Origin: Diaphorobacter sp. HDW4B
GTDB lineage: Bacteria; Pseudomonadota; Gammaproteobacteria; Burkholderiales; Burkholderiaceae_C
NCBI RefSeq assembly: GCF_011305535.1
Contig: NZ_CP049905.1
Coordinates: forward strand, 3,160,001 to 3,224,000
Direction: 5' to 3'
Length of the DNA stretch: 64,000 bases
Shown here: piece by piece, positions 38,850 through 47,926 of the stretch
How the letters are laid out: each line of letters begins with the position of its first letter
Position numbering within the stretch: the first letter of the stretch is position 1
The notes under the pieces: generated by a model
The model's input: only the letters and a program-made list of their open reading frames with translations
What the model was told of the DNA's origin: nothing
The model's database searches: none
Translations under genes and position numbers: made by a program

Positions 38850-40358
38850 ATGCGTGGAAAGATCGTGGGTCTGTATGCGGCGTCGCTGCTGGCTCTGGCA
38901 AGTGGTGGGGCGCAGGCCATTCAGACACCTGCGGGGGCTGAGGCGGATTCTCTGAAGGTCAGCGAGTCCGGTGTCGGCCATATGCTGATCGTGCCGTATT
39001 TCACCACGCAGGGTGGCAATGCAATGCTGCTGTCGCTCATCAATACCGATGATGCGAACGGCAAGGCCGTGAAGCTGCGGTTTCGTGGGGTGCCGAATGC
39101 CGACATCGTCTATGACCTGCATGTCTTTTTGGCGCCCGGCGATATGTGGACGGCCAATGTGAGTCAGAACGCCGAAGGGCGGTCCTACCTGACCACGACG
39201 GATGGTAGCTGCACCAAGCCGGAGAAATCGAAGGTCAACGACACGCCTTTCCAGACAGAGCGTCTGGATCCCAAAGTGACGGATGCACAACGTGCCAATT
39301 TCACGCGCGAAGGCTATATCGAAGTGATTACCATGGCGGATGTGCCGGTCAGCCAGACCGGCATTTCGCCGCTCATCGCGCTGAAGGATGGCAAATCCGT
39401 TTGCGCTGACACGGCTGCGAATACCTCCTGGTCTGCGATGGACCGTGATCTGGCAGATGTGGCCGCCTACGCCGCGCATGGGCTCACTCCGCCCACCACA
39501 GGGTTGGCAGCCAATTGGACGCTGATGAATGTGCCAAAGGCGTTGTCATGGAGCGGCGCTGCCATGGCGCTGGAGGCGCGTAAGGATGGTGTGCCAGCCA
39601 AGGGCAACCTGGCCTATTTCCCGCAAACATCCGATGGCATGCCGGGGCTGGGCCGGTTTTCTGCCGATCCTTTGTTTGCAGGCGAGCGCCCCATCGTGTG
39701 GCCCGTCATGTACGACTTGCCGGATTTGTCCACGCCTTATTACGTGGGGGCAAGTTCGGCAGCGGTGCAGGTGAACGCCATCGCCGCTGGCTTGGAAGCG
39801 AGGTCAGTGATCAATGAGTATTGGACTTCGAGTGTCATCCAGGCGAAAACCGATTGGCTTTTGTCCATGCCGACGAGGCGGTTTGCGGTGGGGATCAATT
39901 ATGCGGAAGCCGACGCGAGCAAAAAGGCGGTCTTCAATCCCGACGTGAGTGAGCATTTTTCAAAGGAAAAGACAAGAGTCACGGGCGATGCACTGTGCCT
40001 TGTCGATCCGTTGTTTGTTGCCAGGAATAGAGAGTCCTATGCGCCAAAGGATCTTGTTGTCGTTGGAGGGCTGCGTCTTGCCGTATTCTGCGGGGTAACC
40101 AGCGTGCTCACATTCAAGGGGCCTCACCAAGGGGGGGCTCCGCTGGAAGTCTCCGATGTTCTTTCCGCGCGCACCGCGATCAATCAAGGCGAAGGGCCTA
40201 GTGCCGATGGTTGGGCGAAAGTGGGGCTCACGCGATCCAGCAATGTGCGGATTCCCGTCATCGGAAGCGCCTTCGTCAGCGCCAACAATCCCAACGTCGC
40301 ACCCGGCACCGCTGGTAACTTTGGCGTGACTTGGCCGCATCGCTTGCTCAAGAACTGA
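38850..40358 (+). CDS. Secreted protein of unknown function, tandem family copy 4 (diverged)
   Basis: This 502-residue member is the most diverged of the four. Its signal peptide (MRGKIVGLYAASLLALASG, ending GGAQA) is unlike the others, but the family blocks remain: VSESGVGHMLIVPYFTTQGG, FLAPGDMWTANVSQNAEG, REGYIEVITMADVPVSQ, NVPKALSWSGAAMALEARKD and the HRLLKN end. It has conserved cysteines in the same places (GSCTK, SVCAD, ALCLV, VFCGV). A GTG two codons earlier (38844) is open, but TGGGAG seven bases before the ATG at 38850 favours the latter. It has its own leader without the GAGGGAGG block and lies behind a terminator, so it is probably controlled separately. Confidence 0.84.
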   Translation: MRGKIVGLYAASLLALASGGAQAIQTPAGAEADSLKVSESGVGHMLIVPYFTTQGGNAMLLSLINTDDANGKAVKLRFRGVPNADIVYDLHVFLAPGDMWTANVSQNAEGRSYLTTTDGSCTKPEKSKVNDTPFQTERLDPKVTDAQRANFTREGYIEVITMADVPVSQTGISPLIALKDGKSVCADTAANTSWSAMDRDLADVAAYAAHGLTPPTTGLAANWTLMNVPKALSWSGAAMALEARKDGVPAKGNLAYFPQTSDGMPGLGRFSADPLFAGERPIVWPVMYDLPDLSTPYYVGASSAAVQVNAIAAGLEARSVINEYWTSSVIQAKTDWLLSMPTRRFAVGINYAEADASKKAVFNPDVSEHFSKEKTRVTGDALCLVDPLFVARNRESYAPKDLVVVGGLRLAVFCGVTSVLTFKGPHQGGAPLEVSDVLSARTAINQGEGPSADGWAKVGLTRSSNVRIPVIGSAFVSANNPNVAPGTAGNFGVTWPHRLLKN

Positions 40359-40762
40359 ATTTCGCTTCAGCGTGTTCCCCTGCACTCCGAATGCGCTTCG
40401 GATGCGGGGCTTGAACAACTGCCTTCATTTCTGGGTATCGTCTTTGTCCGGTTCCAAAAATCGTCTGCACCAAGACCAATCACGGGTTTGTCCTAGCGAG
40501 GGATTTCCCCTGCGGCAGATGGCTCAAATCAAGCCTCCCAACCCGTCTCAAAGCGATTTTTGAGTGACAAAACCGCTCAAATTTCAAATGGAGAAATGTC
40601 AACCAAGGGTTGCTACCGGGTTTGTCAGATCGCCGTAAGCGCCGGAATTTTGGCGTCAGTTTCGCTGTCAGTTTTCGGAAAGTTGTTGAAAGGATATTCC
40701 GCTCACCTGCCAAGAGCGCAGAGGGAATTATTTCAATTTTCCAACGACAGGAGACAGCAAAT
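40359..40762. other. Non-coding interval between tandem copy 4 and the MHS transporter
   Basis: No gene is supported here. An imperfect hairpin centred on TCCGAA/TTCGGA (40386-40402), in a longer CCCTGCA...TGCGGGG stem without T-run, may end copy 4 transcripts. Similar sequence follows copy 2 near 36940, so the 3' flank was duplicated with the gene. The second half must hold the transporter promoter, but I could not single one out. Confidence 0.6.
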
Positions 40763-42457
40763 ATGAGCAGCAGTGCACCGTCCCGGCCGTCCGCAGTGGC
40801 AGCGCCACGGCCGATGAGCGGCGAAGAGAAGAAGGTTATCTTCGCATCCTCGCTAGGTACCGTTTTCGAGTGGTACGACTTCTATCTGTACGGGTCGCTC
40901 GCGGCCATCATCGCCAAGCAGTTCTTCAGCGGTCTGGACGCTGGCTCGGCGTTCATCTTCGCGCTGCTGGCTTTTGCTGCGGGCTTCCTGGTGCGTCCGT
41001 TCGGCGCCATCGTGTTCGGCCGTCTGGGCGACATGATCGGCCGCAAGTACACCTTCCTCGTGACCATCCTGATCATGGGTATCTCGACGTTCATCGTCGG
41101 TATCCTGCCCACCTACGCCAGCATCGGCGTGGCGGCTCCGATCATCCTGGTGGCTCTGCGCATGCTGCAGGGTCTGGCGCTGGGCGGTGAGTACGGCGGT
41201 GCGGCTACTTATGTGGCCGAGCACGCTCCTCACGGCGCTCGCGGTGCCTACACCTCCTGGATTCAAACCACTGCCACGCTGGGCCTGTTCCTGTCGCTGC
41301 TGGTGATTCTGGGCACACGTACCGCTCTGGGCGAAGAAGCGTTCAATGCCTGGGGCTGGCGCATTCCGTTCATGGTCTCGATTCTGCTGCTGGGCATCTC
41401 GGTGTGGATTCGTCTGTCGCTGTCCGAGTCGCCTGCGTTCCAGCGCATGAAGGCTGAAGGCAAGACCTCCAAGGCACCTCTGGCGGAATCCTTTGGTCAA
41501 TGGAAGAACCTGAAGGTCGTGCTGCTGGCGCTGTTCGGTCTGACGGCTGGTCAAGCCGTGGTCTGGTACACCGGCCAGTTCTACTCGCTGTTCTTCCTGA
41601 CGCAACAGCTCAAGGTCGATGCGATCACCGCCAACCTGATGATCGCTGCCGCGCTGTTGATCGGCACACCGTTCTTCGTGATCTTCGGTACGCTGTCCGA
41701 CAAGATCGGCCGCAAGCCCATCATCATGATCGGTTGCCTGCTGGCCGTGCTGACTTACTTCCCGGCATTCAAGATGCTGACCAACGCTGCCAACCCGGAT
41801 CTGGCCAAGGCCCAGGCCACTGCCGCCATCACGGTGACTGCCGATCCCAAGACCTGCTCGTTCCAGGGCAACCCAGTGGCTCGCGAAATCGACTTCAAGA
41901 GCTCCTGCGACATCGCCAAGCGTTTCCTGGTGGCCAACTCGGTCAGCTATGAAAACACCCCTGGCCCTGCCGGTTCTCCTGCTGTCGTGAAGATTGGCGA
42001 CAAGACCGTGACCGCTCCCGAAGGCGTGGTGGTGAACCACAAGTTCGATGAAGCCACCGTGGCCGCCATCGCTGCGTTCAAGAAGGAAGTCGTCGAAGAT
42101 CTGAAGCTGGCCGGTTATCCGGCCAAGGCGGATCCAGCGAAGATGAACAAGATCATGATGCTCGTCATCCTGGCCTACCTCGTGCTGCTGGTGACCATGG
42201 TGTACGGCCCGATCGCCGCGATGCTGGTGGAAATGTTCCCGACCCGCATCCGCTACACCTCCATGTCGCTGCCGTATCACATCGGCAATGGCTGGTTCGG
42301 CGGTCTGCTGCCCACCACCGCGTTCGCCATCGTGGCCTCCACCGGCAACATGTACAACGGTCTCTGGTATCCGATCGTGATCGCAGGCATGACCTTCATC
42401 ATCGGCACGCTGTTCATCCGCGAAACCAAGGATGTGGACATCTACGCCAACGACTGA
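40763..42457 (+). CDS. MHS-family (MFS) metabolite:H+ symporter with a large loop insertion
   Basis: This 564-residue transporter has 12 membrane helices and the metabolite:H+ symporter marks GTVFEWYDFYLYG (about 31-43), RPFGAIVFGRLGDMIGRK, RMLQGLALGGEYGGA and FGTLSDKIGRKP. An insertion of about 115 residues (about 342-459) with two cysteines (DPKTCSF, KSSCDI) splits the C-terminal helices; classic members such as ProP or ShiA have only a short loop there. The ATG at 40763 follows ACAGGAGA; the longer upstream frame is not used. The substrate is probably a small carboxylate, but this is inferred from the family only. Confidence 0.9.
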   Translation: MSSSAPSRPSAVAAPRPMSGEEKKVIFASSLGTVFEWYDFYLYGSLAAIIAKQFFSGLDAGSAFIFALLAFAAGFLVRPFGAIVFGRLGDMIGRKYTFLVTILIMGISTFIVGILPTYASIGVAAPIILVALRMLQGLALGGEYGGAATYVAEHAPHGARGAYTSWIQTTATLGLFLSLLVILGTRTALGEEAFNAWGWRIPFMVSILLLGISVWIRLSLSESPAFQRMKAEGKTSKAPLAESFGQWKNLKVVLLALFGLTAGQAVVWYTGQFYSLFFLTQQLKVDAITANLMIAAALLIGTPFFVIFGTLSDKIGRKPIIMIGCLLAVLTYFPAFKMLTNAANPDLAKAQATAAITVTADPKTCSFQGNPVAREIDFKSSCDIAKRFLVANSVSYENTPGPAGSPAVVKIGDKTVTAPEGVVVNHKFDEATVAAIAAFKKEVVEDLKLAGYPAKADPAKMNKIMMLVILAYLVLLVTMVYGPIAAMLVEMFPTRIRYTSMSLPYHIGNGWFGGLLPTTAFAIVASTGNMYNGLWYPIVIAGMTFIIGTLFIRETKDVDIYAND

Positions 42458-42484
42458 ACCTTGATTCGGGGTAACACTTAGACG

Positions 42485-42517
42485 ATTGCCGCCACACCCA
42501 CAAAGTGTGGCGGCAAT
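42485..42517 (+). terminator. Hairpin terminator after the MHS transporter
   Basis: ATTGCCGCCACAC (42485-42497) and GTGTGGCGGCAAT (42505-42517) form a perfect 13-bp stem with a seven-base loop, 27 nt after the stop. Only scattered T residues follow, so it may need Rho or act mainly as a 3' stabiliser. Confidence 0.7.
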
Positions 42518-42705
42518 ACATCATTTAGGGTCGAACAAATGACTTTTTTGTATGTTAGACAAGTAGTTATCCCTAGAATCAACGCACTGACTAACGTTTG
42601 AACACAATCCGAGTGGGTTTCAAACTCACCAAATGTGTAGCAAGCGTTTTCAACGAATTACATATTGATCACACCACGGTGATCTCATACCTTCAAGGAA
42701 TCAAC

Positions 42706-43707
42706 ATGCAAACATCCAGCCGTCTGTTGCTCGCATCCCTGGCTCTGCTGAGCACTTCTGCCGCTTTCGCTCAAAGCAGCGTTACCGTTTACGGTCGTGT
42801 GAACACCTCCGTCGAGCGCCAGAAGGTGGGCGATGTGAGCGCCACCGTGATGCAGAACAACGCTTCGCGTTTCGGCTTCCGTGGCACGGAAGATCTGGGC
42901 GGTGGCCTGAAGGCTGGTTTCGTTCTGGAATCCGGTTTCAACTCCGACACCGGCACGTCCGATGGCCGTGGTTTCTTTGCTCGTCAAAGCGAAGTGAACC
43001 TGGGTGGTAACTTCGGTCAAGTGCGTCTGGGCCGCTGGACTGCTCCTTCGTACTTCGCCACTGCTGATTACATCAGCATGCACAACCACGACACCGGTAC
43101 ATCCGCAGACGCGTTCTACGCCTACGTGATGAACGACGTGGCAACCAACTCCAATGGCGTGAGCTACAAGACTCCGACATTCGGTGGTTTCGACGTTGAA
43201 CTGGGCACTGGCCTGAACGAAAAGAACACTGCCAAGTACGGCAAGAAGAACGTGTATGACTTGGCCGCCAACTACGAAGGTGGTCCTCTGGCTCTGGGTC
43301 TGGGTGCAACCAAGTTCGACCAATCGAACCAGTTCGCTGTTCGCGGCCTGTACAAGATCGGTTCGCAATTCCTGGTGGGCGCATACGTGCAGCGCAGCAA
43401 GAACTGGGGCTTTGACCAAGTGTCCTCCAACGCAGGTGGCAGCCGTACCGCTTACCGTCTGTCCGGCGCTTACCTGCTGGGTGCAAACGAGTTCCACCTG
43501 AACGTCGGCCGCGCTGGCAAGATGAAGAACATCGCCGAATCGCAAGCTCTGCAGTACACACTGGGCTACAACTACAACCTGAGCAAGCGCACCAAGGTCT
43601 ACGCTTTCTACACGAAGGTTGACAACAAGGACGGCGCTTCCTACATGTCCGGCGCTGCCGGTGCTGACTTCAGCTCGTTCGCCGTCGGCGTTCGCCACAA
43701 TTTCTAA
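42706..43707 (+). CDS. Outer-membrane general porin (Omp32-like)
   Basis: This 333-residue porin has a signal peptide cleaved after Ala22 (SAAFA-QSS). The mature part starts SVTVYGRVNTSVER, has SRFGFRGTEDLGGGLKAGF (about 50-68) and loop 3 near FATADYISMHN, and ends in VGVRHNF with the C-terminal Phe needed for BAM-dependent insertion. Length fits the 16-strand trimeric porins of Comamonadaceae such as Omp32. AAGGAATC precedes the ATG at 42706; an in-frame upstream extension is leader sequence. The codons are those of a highly expressed gene. A strong terminator follows. Confidence 0.95.
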   Translation: MQTSSRLLLASLALLSTSAAFAQSSVTVYGRVNTSVERQKVGDVSATVMQNNASRFGFRGTEDLGGGLKAGFVLESGFNSDTGTSDGRGFFARQSEVNLGGNFGQVRLGRWTAPSYFATADYISMHNHDTGTSADAFYAYVMNDVATNSNGVSYKTPTFGGFDVELGTGLNEKNTAKYGKKNVYDLAANYEGGPLALGLGATKFDQSNQFAVRGLYKIGSQFLVGAYVQRSKNWGFDQVSSNAGGSRTAYRLSGAYLLGANEFHLNVGRAGKMKNIAESQALQYTLGYNYNLSKRTKVYAFYTKVDNKDGASYMSGAAGADFSSFAVGVRHNF

Positions 43708-43781
43708 TAAAAAGAACAGGTGGCGTAAGCTGCCTGCAATCCTGGCCTGATGCAATGGCATCCGGGTCAGGTTTCAAACTG

Positions 43782-43809
43782 GCCTCACGATTTTTCGTGA
43801 GGCTTTTTT
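43782..43809 (+). terminator. Intrinsic terminator after the porin gene
   Basis: GCCTCACGA (43782-43790) and TCGTGAGGC (43795-43803) form a perfect 9-bp stem with a TTTT loop. Six T residues follow. Confidence 0.93.
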
Positions 43810-43852
43810 ATTGGCCGACTCTCTCGTTCCAATCATTCAGGAGATAAGGCAT

Positions 43853-43996
43853 ATGTGGAAGCTGGTTGTAGGTTTTGTGGTGTTTGCGGCGGTTGCGCTG
43901 TTTGTGATCTCCAAGATGGGCGATCAGGTCGACATGAGTGGTGAAAAGCATGGTTCGGAAACCACCCATGCGCCCGAGCCAGCGGCCAGCAAGTAA
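43853..43996 (+). CDS. Small single-pass membrane protein
   Basis: This short gene encodes 47 residues: a hydrophobic segment (about 3-20, LVVGFVVFAAVALFVI) followed by a hydrophilic, periplasmic or cytosolic tail rich in His, Glu and Pro. AGGAGA eight bases before the ATG is a good ribosome-binding site. It lies alone between two terminators, so it is probably a real, separately expressed small gene. Function is unknown; the size and layout resemble small membrane proteins such as assembly or regulatory subunits. Confidence 0.65.
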   Translation: MWKLVVGFVVFAAVALFVISKMGDQVDMSGEKHGSETTHAPEPAASK

Positions 43997-44115
43997 GGCA
44001 CATGCGGATGTGCTTGGCGTCGGATGAGCACACAGCCGGTTTTCCTGGTGGGGGCTGGTGAAGCGCTCGGGGCTTCTGTCTGATACCGAAGCCGCCCACC
44101 GATCGATGCAAAGAA

Positions 44116-44150
44116 AGAAGCCCGCAAGCCTATGCAGCTTGCGGGCTTCT
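44116..44150. terminator. Bidirectional terminator between small ORF and binding-protein gene
   Basis: AGAAGCCCGCAAGC (44116-44129) and GCTTGCGGGCTTCT (44137-44150) form a perfect 14-bp stem. TGTTTTCT follows on the plus strand and TTCTTTCTTT on the minus strand, so it can serve both convergent genes. Confidence 0.9.
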
Positions 44151-44172
44151 TGTTTTCTGTGGTGGGAGTGCT

Positions 44173-45309
44173 TCAGCGTTGAAAGCGCCCATTCGGTCCG
44201 ATGATGGACAGCTCGGTGTATTCGAGGCCCGAATGGTTGGTGCTGCTGTAGTTCAGCTCCATGCCGCCGAGGTCGTACTGGCGGATGCTCTCCAGTGCAT
44301 CATGCAGATGGGTGCGGTCGATGTTGGGCGCGGCGCGGCGCAGTCCTTCGACCAGCACCTTGGCACTCGCATAACCCTCCACCATGGCGGGGGAGATGCC
44401 GGTGACGTTCTGCGCGCGGGCCGCGAGCTGCATTTCCTGGATCAGCGGCTTGGCGGTCGAGCGCTCCGACGGAAACACCTGCGTGACGATGATGCCGCGC
44501 GCCTTGTCGCCCAGCGCCTTGATGAAGCCGCTGGACGCGTTGTTGGACAGCGTGACGATGTGGCTGCCGTAGCCCACCTTGCGCAGCGCGAGAATGGCCT
44601 CGACGGCGGGCGATCCCGAGCCGATCACGATCACCGCCTGCGGTTGCTTGCCCATGATGCGCGGCGCGCTGGCCGAGAAATCCGGCTTGTTGCGGTCGAA
44701 GGTTTCGATGAACAGCGGCTCCAGCTGGTTCTGCTTGAAGCCTTTCATCGCACCGGCAAGTCCATCGTCGCCCGAGGTGTCATCGACATGCAGCACGCCG
44801 ATGCGCGTCGAGCCCTGACGCACCAGATGACCGATGGCCATTTCCACCTCGCGCTGATAGGGCGCACGAACGTGAAAGAGATTCGTCGCCACCGGACGGT
44901 GCAGCACCATCGCGCCCGTTGTGGGGCCGACCAGCGGAATGCTGAACTTGTCGAGCGTCGGCACCAGCAGCTGCGTGTTGGGCGTGCCGGTGGGCATGAA
45001 GAGCGCAACCACTTTTTTCTCTTCGATGAGCACGTAGGCGTTCTCCAGCGTCAACGCGGGATCGAACTTGTCATCGAGCGTGATGAGCTCGATCTTCCGC
45101 CCTGCGATGCCGCCCTGCGCATTGACCTGATGGAAGTACAGCGCCGCGCCTTGCATGGACTCCTTGACCGTCGCGGCGGCTGAGCCGGTGATGCCGGTGG
45201 TCTGCCCGATGCGGATGTTCTGGGCCTGCGTGGTGGCGGGCACACCCGCGAAAAAAAAGCCTGCGGCCATGGCAACAACCATGGCGGACAGGCGCTTGCA
45301 GCGATACAT
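44173..45309 (-). CDS. Periplasmic ABC-type branched-chain amino-acid-like binding protein, copy A
   Basis: This 378-residue protein of the LivJ/LivK type I binding fold has an N-terminal signal peptide ending TTQAQ (about residue 29). It then reads IRIGQTTGITGSAAATVKESMQGAALYF and IELITLDDKFDPALT. There is no lipobox, so it is a free periplasmic protein. GAGGGGA before the ATG at 45309 supports the start. Two closely similar genes lie directly upstream on the same strand. No permease or ATPase genes are nearby. The ligand is unknown; relatives bind amino acids, amides, or aromatic acids. A TACGTACGTA palindrome lies at 45395-45404 in its promoter region. Confidence 0.9.
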   Translation of the reverse strand: MYRCKRLSAMVVAMAAGFFFAGVPATTQAQNIRIGQTTGITGSAAATVKESMQGAALYFHQVNAQGGIAGRKIELITLDDKFDPALTLENAYVLIEEKKVVALFMPTGTPNTQLLVPTLDKFSIPLVGPTTGAMVLHRPVATNLFHVRAPYQREVEMAIGHLVRQGSTRIGVLHVDDTSGDDGLAGAMKGFKQNQLEPLFIETFDRNKPDFSASAPRIMGKQPQAVIVIGSGSPAVEAILALRKVGYGSHIVTLSNNASSGFIKALGDKARGIIVTQVFPSERSTAKPLIQEMQLAARAQNVTGISPAMVEGYASAKVLVEGLRRAAPNIDRTHLHDALESIRQYDLGGMELNYSSTNHSGLEYTELSIIGPNGRFQR

Positions 45310-45485
45310 ATGGCGTCCCCTCTTTTGTGAGTGGGTCGCTTGAGTTGTGTGATGCGTATGAATGCGACCCGCCGCGATTATTGGGGCGGCGCACTACGTA
45401 CGTATCGTCAAAACGGACGTGGGGTTTTCGAGTACCCCGGTGCAGGGGAGGCGTGCGCGGTCAGGCGCACGACGCTTGAAAACCT

Positions 45486-46625
45486 TCAGCGGCGGAACTT
45501 GCCATCCGTGCCGATGATGGACAGGTCGGCGAAGTTCATCCCCGTGTGGTCGCTGGGACCGTAGGAGAGTTCGAGACCGCCGATGTCGTACTTGCTCATG
45601 CTCTCCAGCGCGCCATGCAGCCTGGCGCGGTCGATGTTGGGGGCCGCGCGACGCAGGCCTTCCACGAGCACCTTGGCGCTCGCAAAGCCTTCGACCATGG
45701 CGGGCGACGTGTCGGTCACGCCCTGCGATTTGGCCACGCGTTGCAGCTCCTGGATCAGCGGATAGGCCATGGAGCGCTCGGACGGGAACACCTGCGTGAC
45801 GATGATGCCGCGTGCCTTGTCGCCCAGCGCCTTCACGAAGCCGCCAGAGGCGTTGTTGGACAGCGTGATGATCTGCCCGCCGTAGCCCGCGTTGCGCAGT
45901 GCGACGATGCCATCGACCACGGCAGAGCCTGTGCCGATCACGAAGGTCACCTGCGCCTTGCTCGCCAGAATGCGTGGCGCGCTGGCCGAGAAGTCAGGCT
46001 TGCTGCGGTTGAAGGTCTCGATGGCGGTGGGCTCCAGCTTGTGCGTCGCGAAGCCCTTTTGCGCACCGGCGAGGCCGTCCTGCCCGAAGGTGTCATCCAC
46101 ATGCAGCACGGCAAAGCGCGACTGGCCCTGGCTCACCATGTGGTCGATGGCCATTTCCACTTCGCGCTGGTAGGTGGCGCGCACATGGAAGATGTTCTTG
46201 GGCACGGGTTGGTGCAGTGTCATCGCGCCTGTGGACGGGCCGACCAGTGGCACGCCGTACCTGTCGAGCAGCGGAATCAAATCCTGCGTGTGCGGCGTGC
46301 CGCGCGGCATGAAGAGCGCGGTGACATGCTTTTCTTCGATCAGCGTGCGCGCGTTGTCGAGCGTGAGCTTGGGGTCAAACTTGTCATCAAGCGTGACGAC
46401 TTCGATCTTCTTGCCGGCGATGCCGCCTTGCGCATTGACGTGGTTGAAATACAGCTCCGCGCCCTGCATGGATTCCTTGACGGTCGCGGCGGCAGAGCCG
46501 GTCACGCCAACGGTCTGGCCGATCAGAATCGGCTGCGACTGGGCCTGCGCGATGCTTGGCAAGCTGGAGAACAAAAGACCGGCCGCCATCGCAGCCATGG
46601 CATGCCGACGCTTGCTATGAATCAT
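45486..46625 (-). CDS. Periplasmic ABC-type branched-chain amino-acid-like binding protein, copy B
   Basis: This 379-residue protein is the closest relative of copy A; both contain ALGDKARGIIVTQVFPSER. The signal peptide ends IAQAQ near residue 29 and is followed by QPILIGQTVGVTGSAAATVKE-type sequence. AAGGGG nine bases before the ATG at 46625 fixes the start. The 176-nt gap to copy A and the 185-nt gap to copy C are large enough for separate promoters. Ligand-site residues that differ between A and B (for example MPTGTPNTQ against MPRGTPHTQ) suggest different ligands; this is inference. Confidence 0.9.
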   Translation of the reverse strand: MIHSKRRHAMAAMAAGLLFSSLPSIAQAQSQPILIGQTVGVTGSAAATVKESMQGAELYFNHVNAQGGIAGKKIEVVTLDDKFDPKLTLDNARTLIEEKHVTALFMPRGTPHTQDLIPLLDRYGVPLVGPSTGAMTLHQPVPKNIFHVRATYQREVEMAIDHMVSQGQSRFAVLHVDDTFGQDGLAGAQKGFATHKLEPTAIETFNRSKPDFSASAPRILASKAQVTFVIGTGSAVVDGIVALRNAGYGGQIITLSNNASGGFVKALGDKARGIIVTQVFPSERSMAYPLIQELQRVAKSQGVTDTSPAMVEGFASAKVLVEGLRRAAPNIDRARLHGALESMSKYDIGGLELSYGPSDHTGMNFADLSIIGTDGKFRR

Positions 46626-46810
46626 GAGTCAACCCCTTGTTGGTGGGGCCGCACGGAGTAAGTGAGCGCGACCCCAAGGGGGTTGATTATTCAGTGATCC
46701 GTTCCGAACAAAGCGTTAACCTTAGAAGCAACTATTGATATAAAAACACCAATTGACACGTATGTGTGCCCTTGCCCACATTCTTTGTCATCCCGTTGAC
46801 GCATTTGCGA

Positions 46811-47926
46811 TCAACGGCGGAATTTCCCATCCGTGCCGACGATGGACAGATCTGCGAAGTCCAGTCCGGTGTGGTCGTCTGCGGAGTAGCTCACTTCCAG
46901 TCCGCCGATGTCGAACTTCTGCATGGACTCCAGCGCAGGGCCGATCTTGTCGCGCGTGGGCTTGGGGCCTGCGCGGCGCAGGGCTTCGACGAGCACCTTG
47001 GCGGCGGCGTAGCCTTCGAGCATCGCGGGGCTGACTTCCTTGCCCTTGGCTTTGGCCAGATCGAGTGCCTCGCGAACCAGCGGCGAATTGCCTGCGCGCT
47101 CGCTCGGGAACACCTGCGTGACGATCACGCCGCGTGCGTTTTCGCCCAGGCTTTTCACAAAGCCGGACGAGGCGTTGTTGGACAGGGTCACGAGCTGTGC
47201 GCCCGATCCGGCCTTGCGATAGGCGTTGTAGCCATCGACCACGGTGTTGCCCGAAGCCAGAATCAGCACGGCCTGTGCGTTTGCCTGAGCGATCTTCGCG
47301 GCGATGGGGCCGAATTCGGGCTTGGCGCGGTCCACTTTTTCGAGCACCACGGGTGTCATCTTCGAAAGCTCGAAGCCACGCTTGGCACCAGCGAGGCCAT
47401 CAGCGCCAAAGCTGTCATCGGTCGCGATCACGCCGATGCGGCTGATGCCGAGCGATGCCAGATGCGTGATCGCCTTTTCGGCTTCGCGCTGGTAGGTGGC
47501 GCGCACATTGAAGACGTTCTTCTGCAGCGGCTTGTGCAGCACCATCGCGCCGGTGGACGGTGCAATCAGCGCCACACCGTGTTTGTTCAGATGCGGCACG
47601 ATGGCTTCGTTGTGCGGCGTGCCGCGCGTGAGGAACATGGCGGTCACGTGCTTTTCCTCGATCAGCGTGCGTGCGTTTTCACCAGCGAGCTTGGGATCGA
47701 ACTTGTCGTCCATGGACAGCAGTTCGATCTTCTGTCCGTTCACGCCGCCGCGTGCATTGACGCTGTCGAGGTACAGCTTGGCGCCGTCCGTCGTTTCCTG
47801 CACGCCTGCGGCCACGACGCCGCTGAAACCCGCCGTCTGCCCGATCACGATCTGCGCCTGTGCGGCGCTCGCACCCATCCCTAAGGCGAACGCAGCCCAT
47901 GCTGCGGCCTTGCTCCAGCTCTTCAT
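46811..47926 (-). CDS. Periplasmic ABC-type branched-chain amino-acid-like binding protein, copy C
   Basis: This 371-residue protein is the most distant of the three. The signal peptide ends SAAQA near residue 24, then IVIGQTAGFSGVVAAGVQETTDGA begins the mature part. Family blocks LSMDDKFDPKLAGENA, VRATYQREAEKAITHLA and TLSNNASSGFVKSLGENARG match copies A and B. GGAG lies six bases before the ATG at 47926; an ATG two codons earlier would leave no spacing and the longer open frame is not needed. Like A and B it ends in a DGKFRR or NGRFQR type tail. No transporter partner is encoded close by. Confidence 0.9.
   Translation of the reverse strand: MKSWSKAAAWAAFALGMGASAAQAQIVIGQTAGFSGVVAAGVQETTDGAKLYLDSVNARGGVNGQKIELLSMDDKFDPKLAGENARTLIEEKHVTAMFLTRGTPHNEAIVPHLNKHGVALIAPSTGAMVLHKPLQKNVFNVRATYQREAEKAITHLASLGISRIGVIATDDSFGADGLAGAKRGFELSKMTPVVLEKVDRAKPEFGPIAAKIAQANAQAVLILASGNTVVDGYNAYRKAGSGAQLVTLSNNASSGFVKSLGENARGVIVTQVFPSERAGNSPLVREALDLAKAKGKEVSPAMLEGYAAAKVLVEALRRAGPKPTRDKIGPALESMQKFDIGGLEVSYSADDHTGLDFADLSIVGTDGKFRR

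Noticed and set aside
33721-40358. Tandem secreted family as a prophage or integrated element
   Set aside because: No integrase, attachment repeats or tRNA target are present, and base composition and neighbours look chromosomal.
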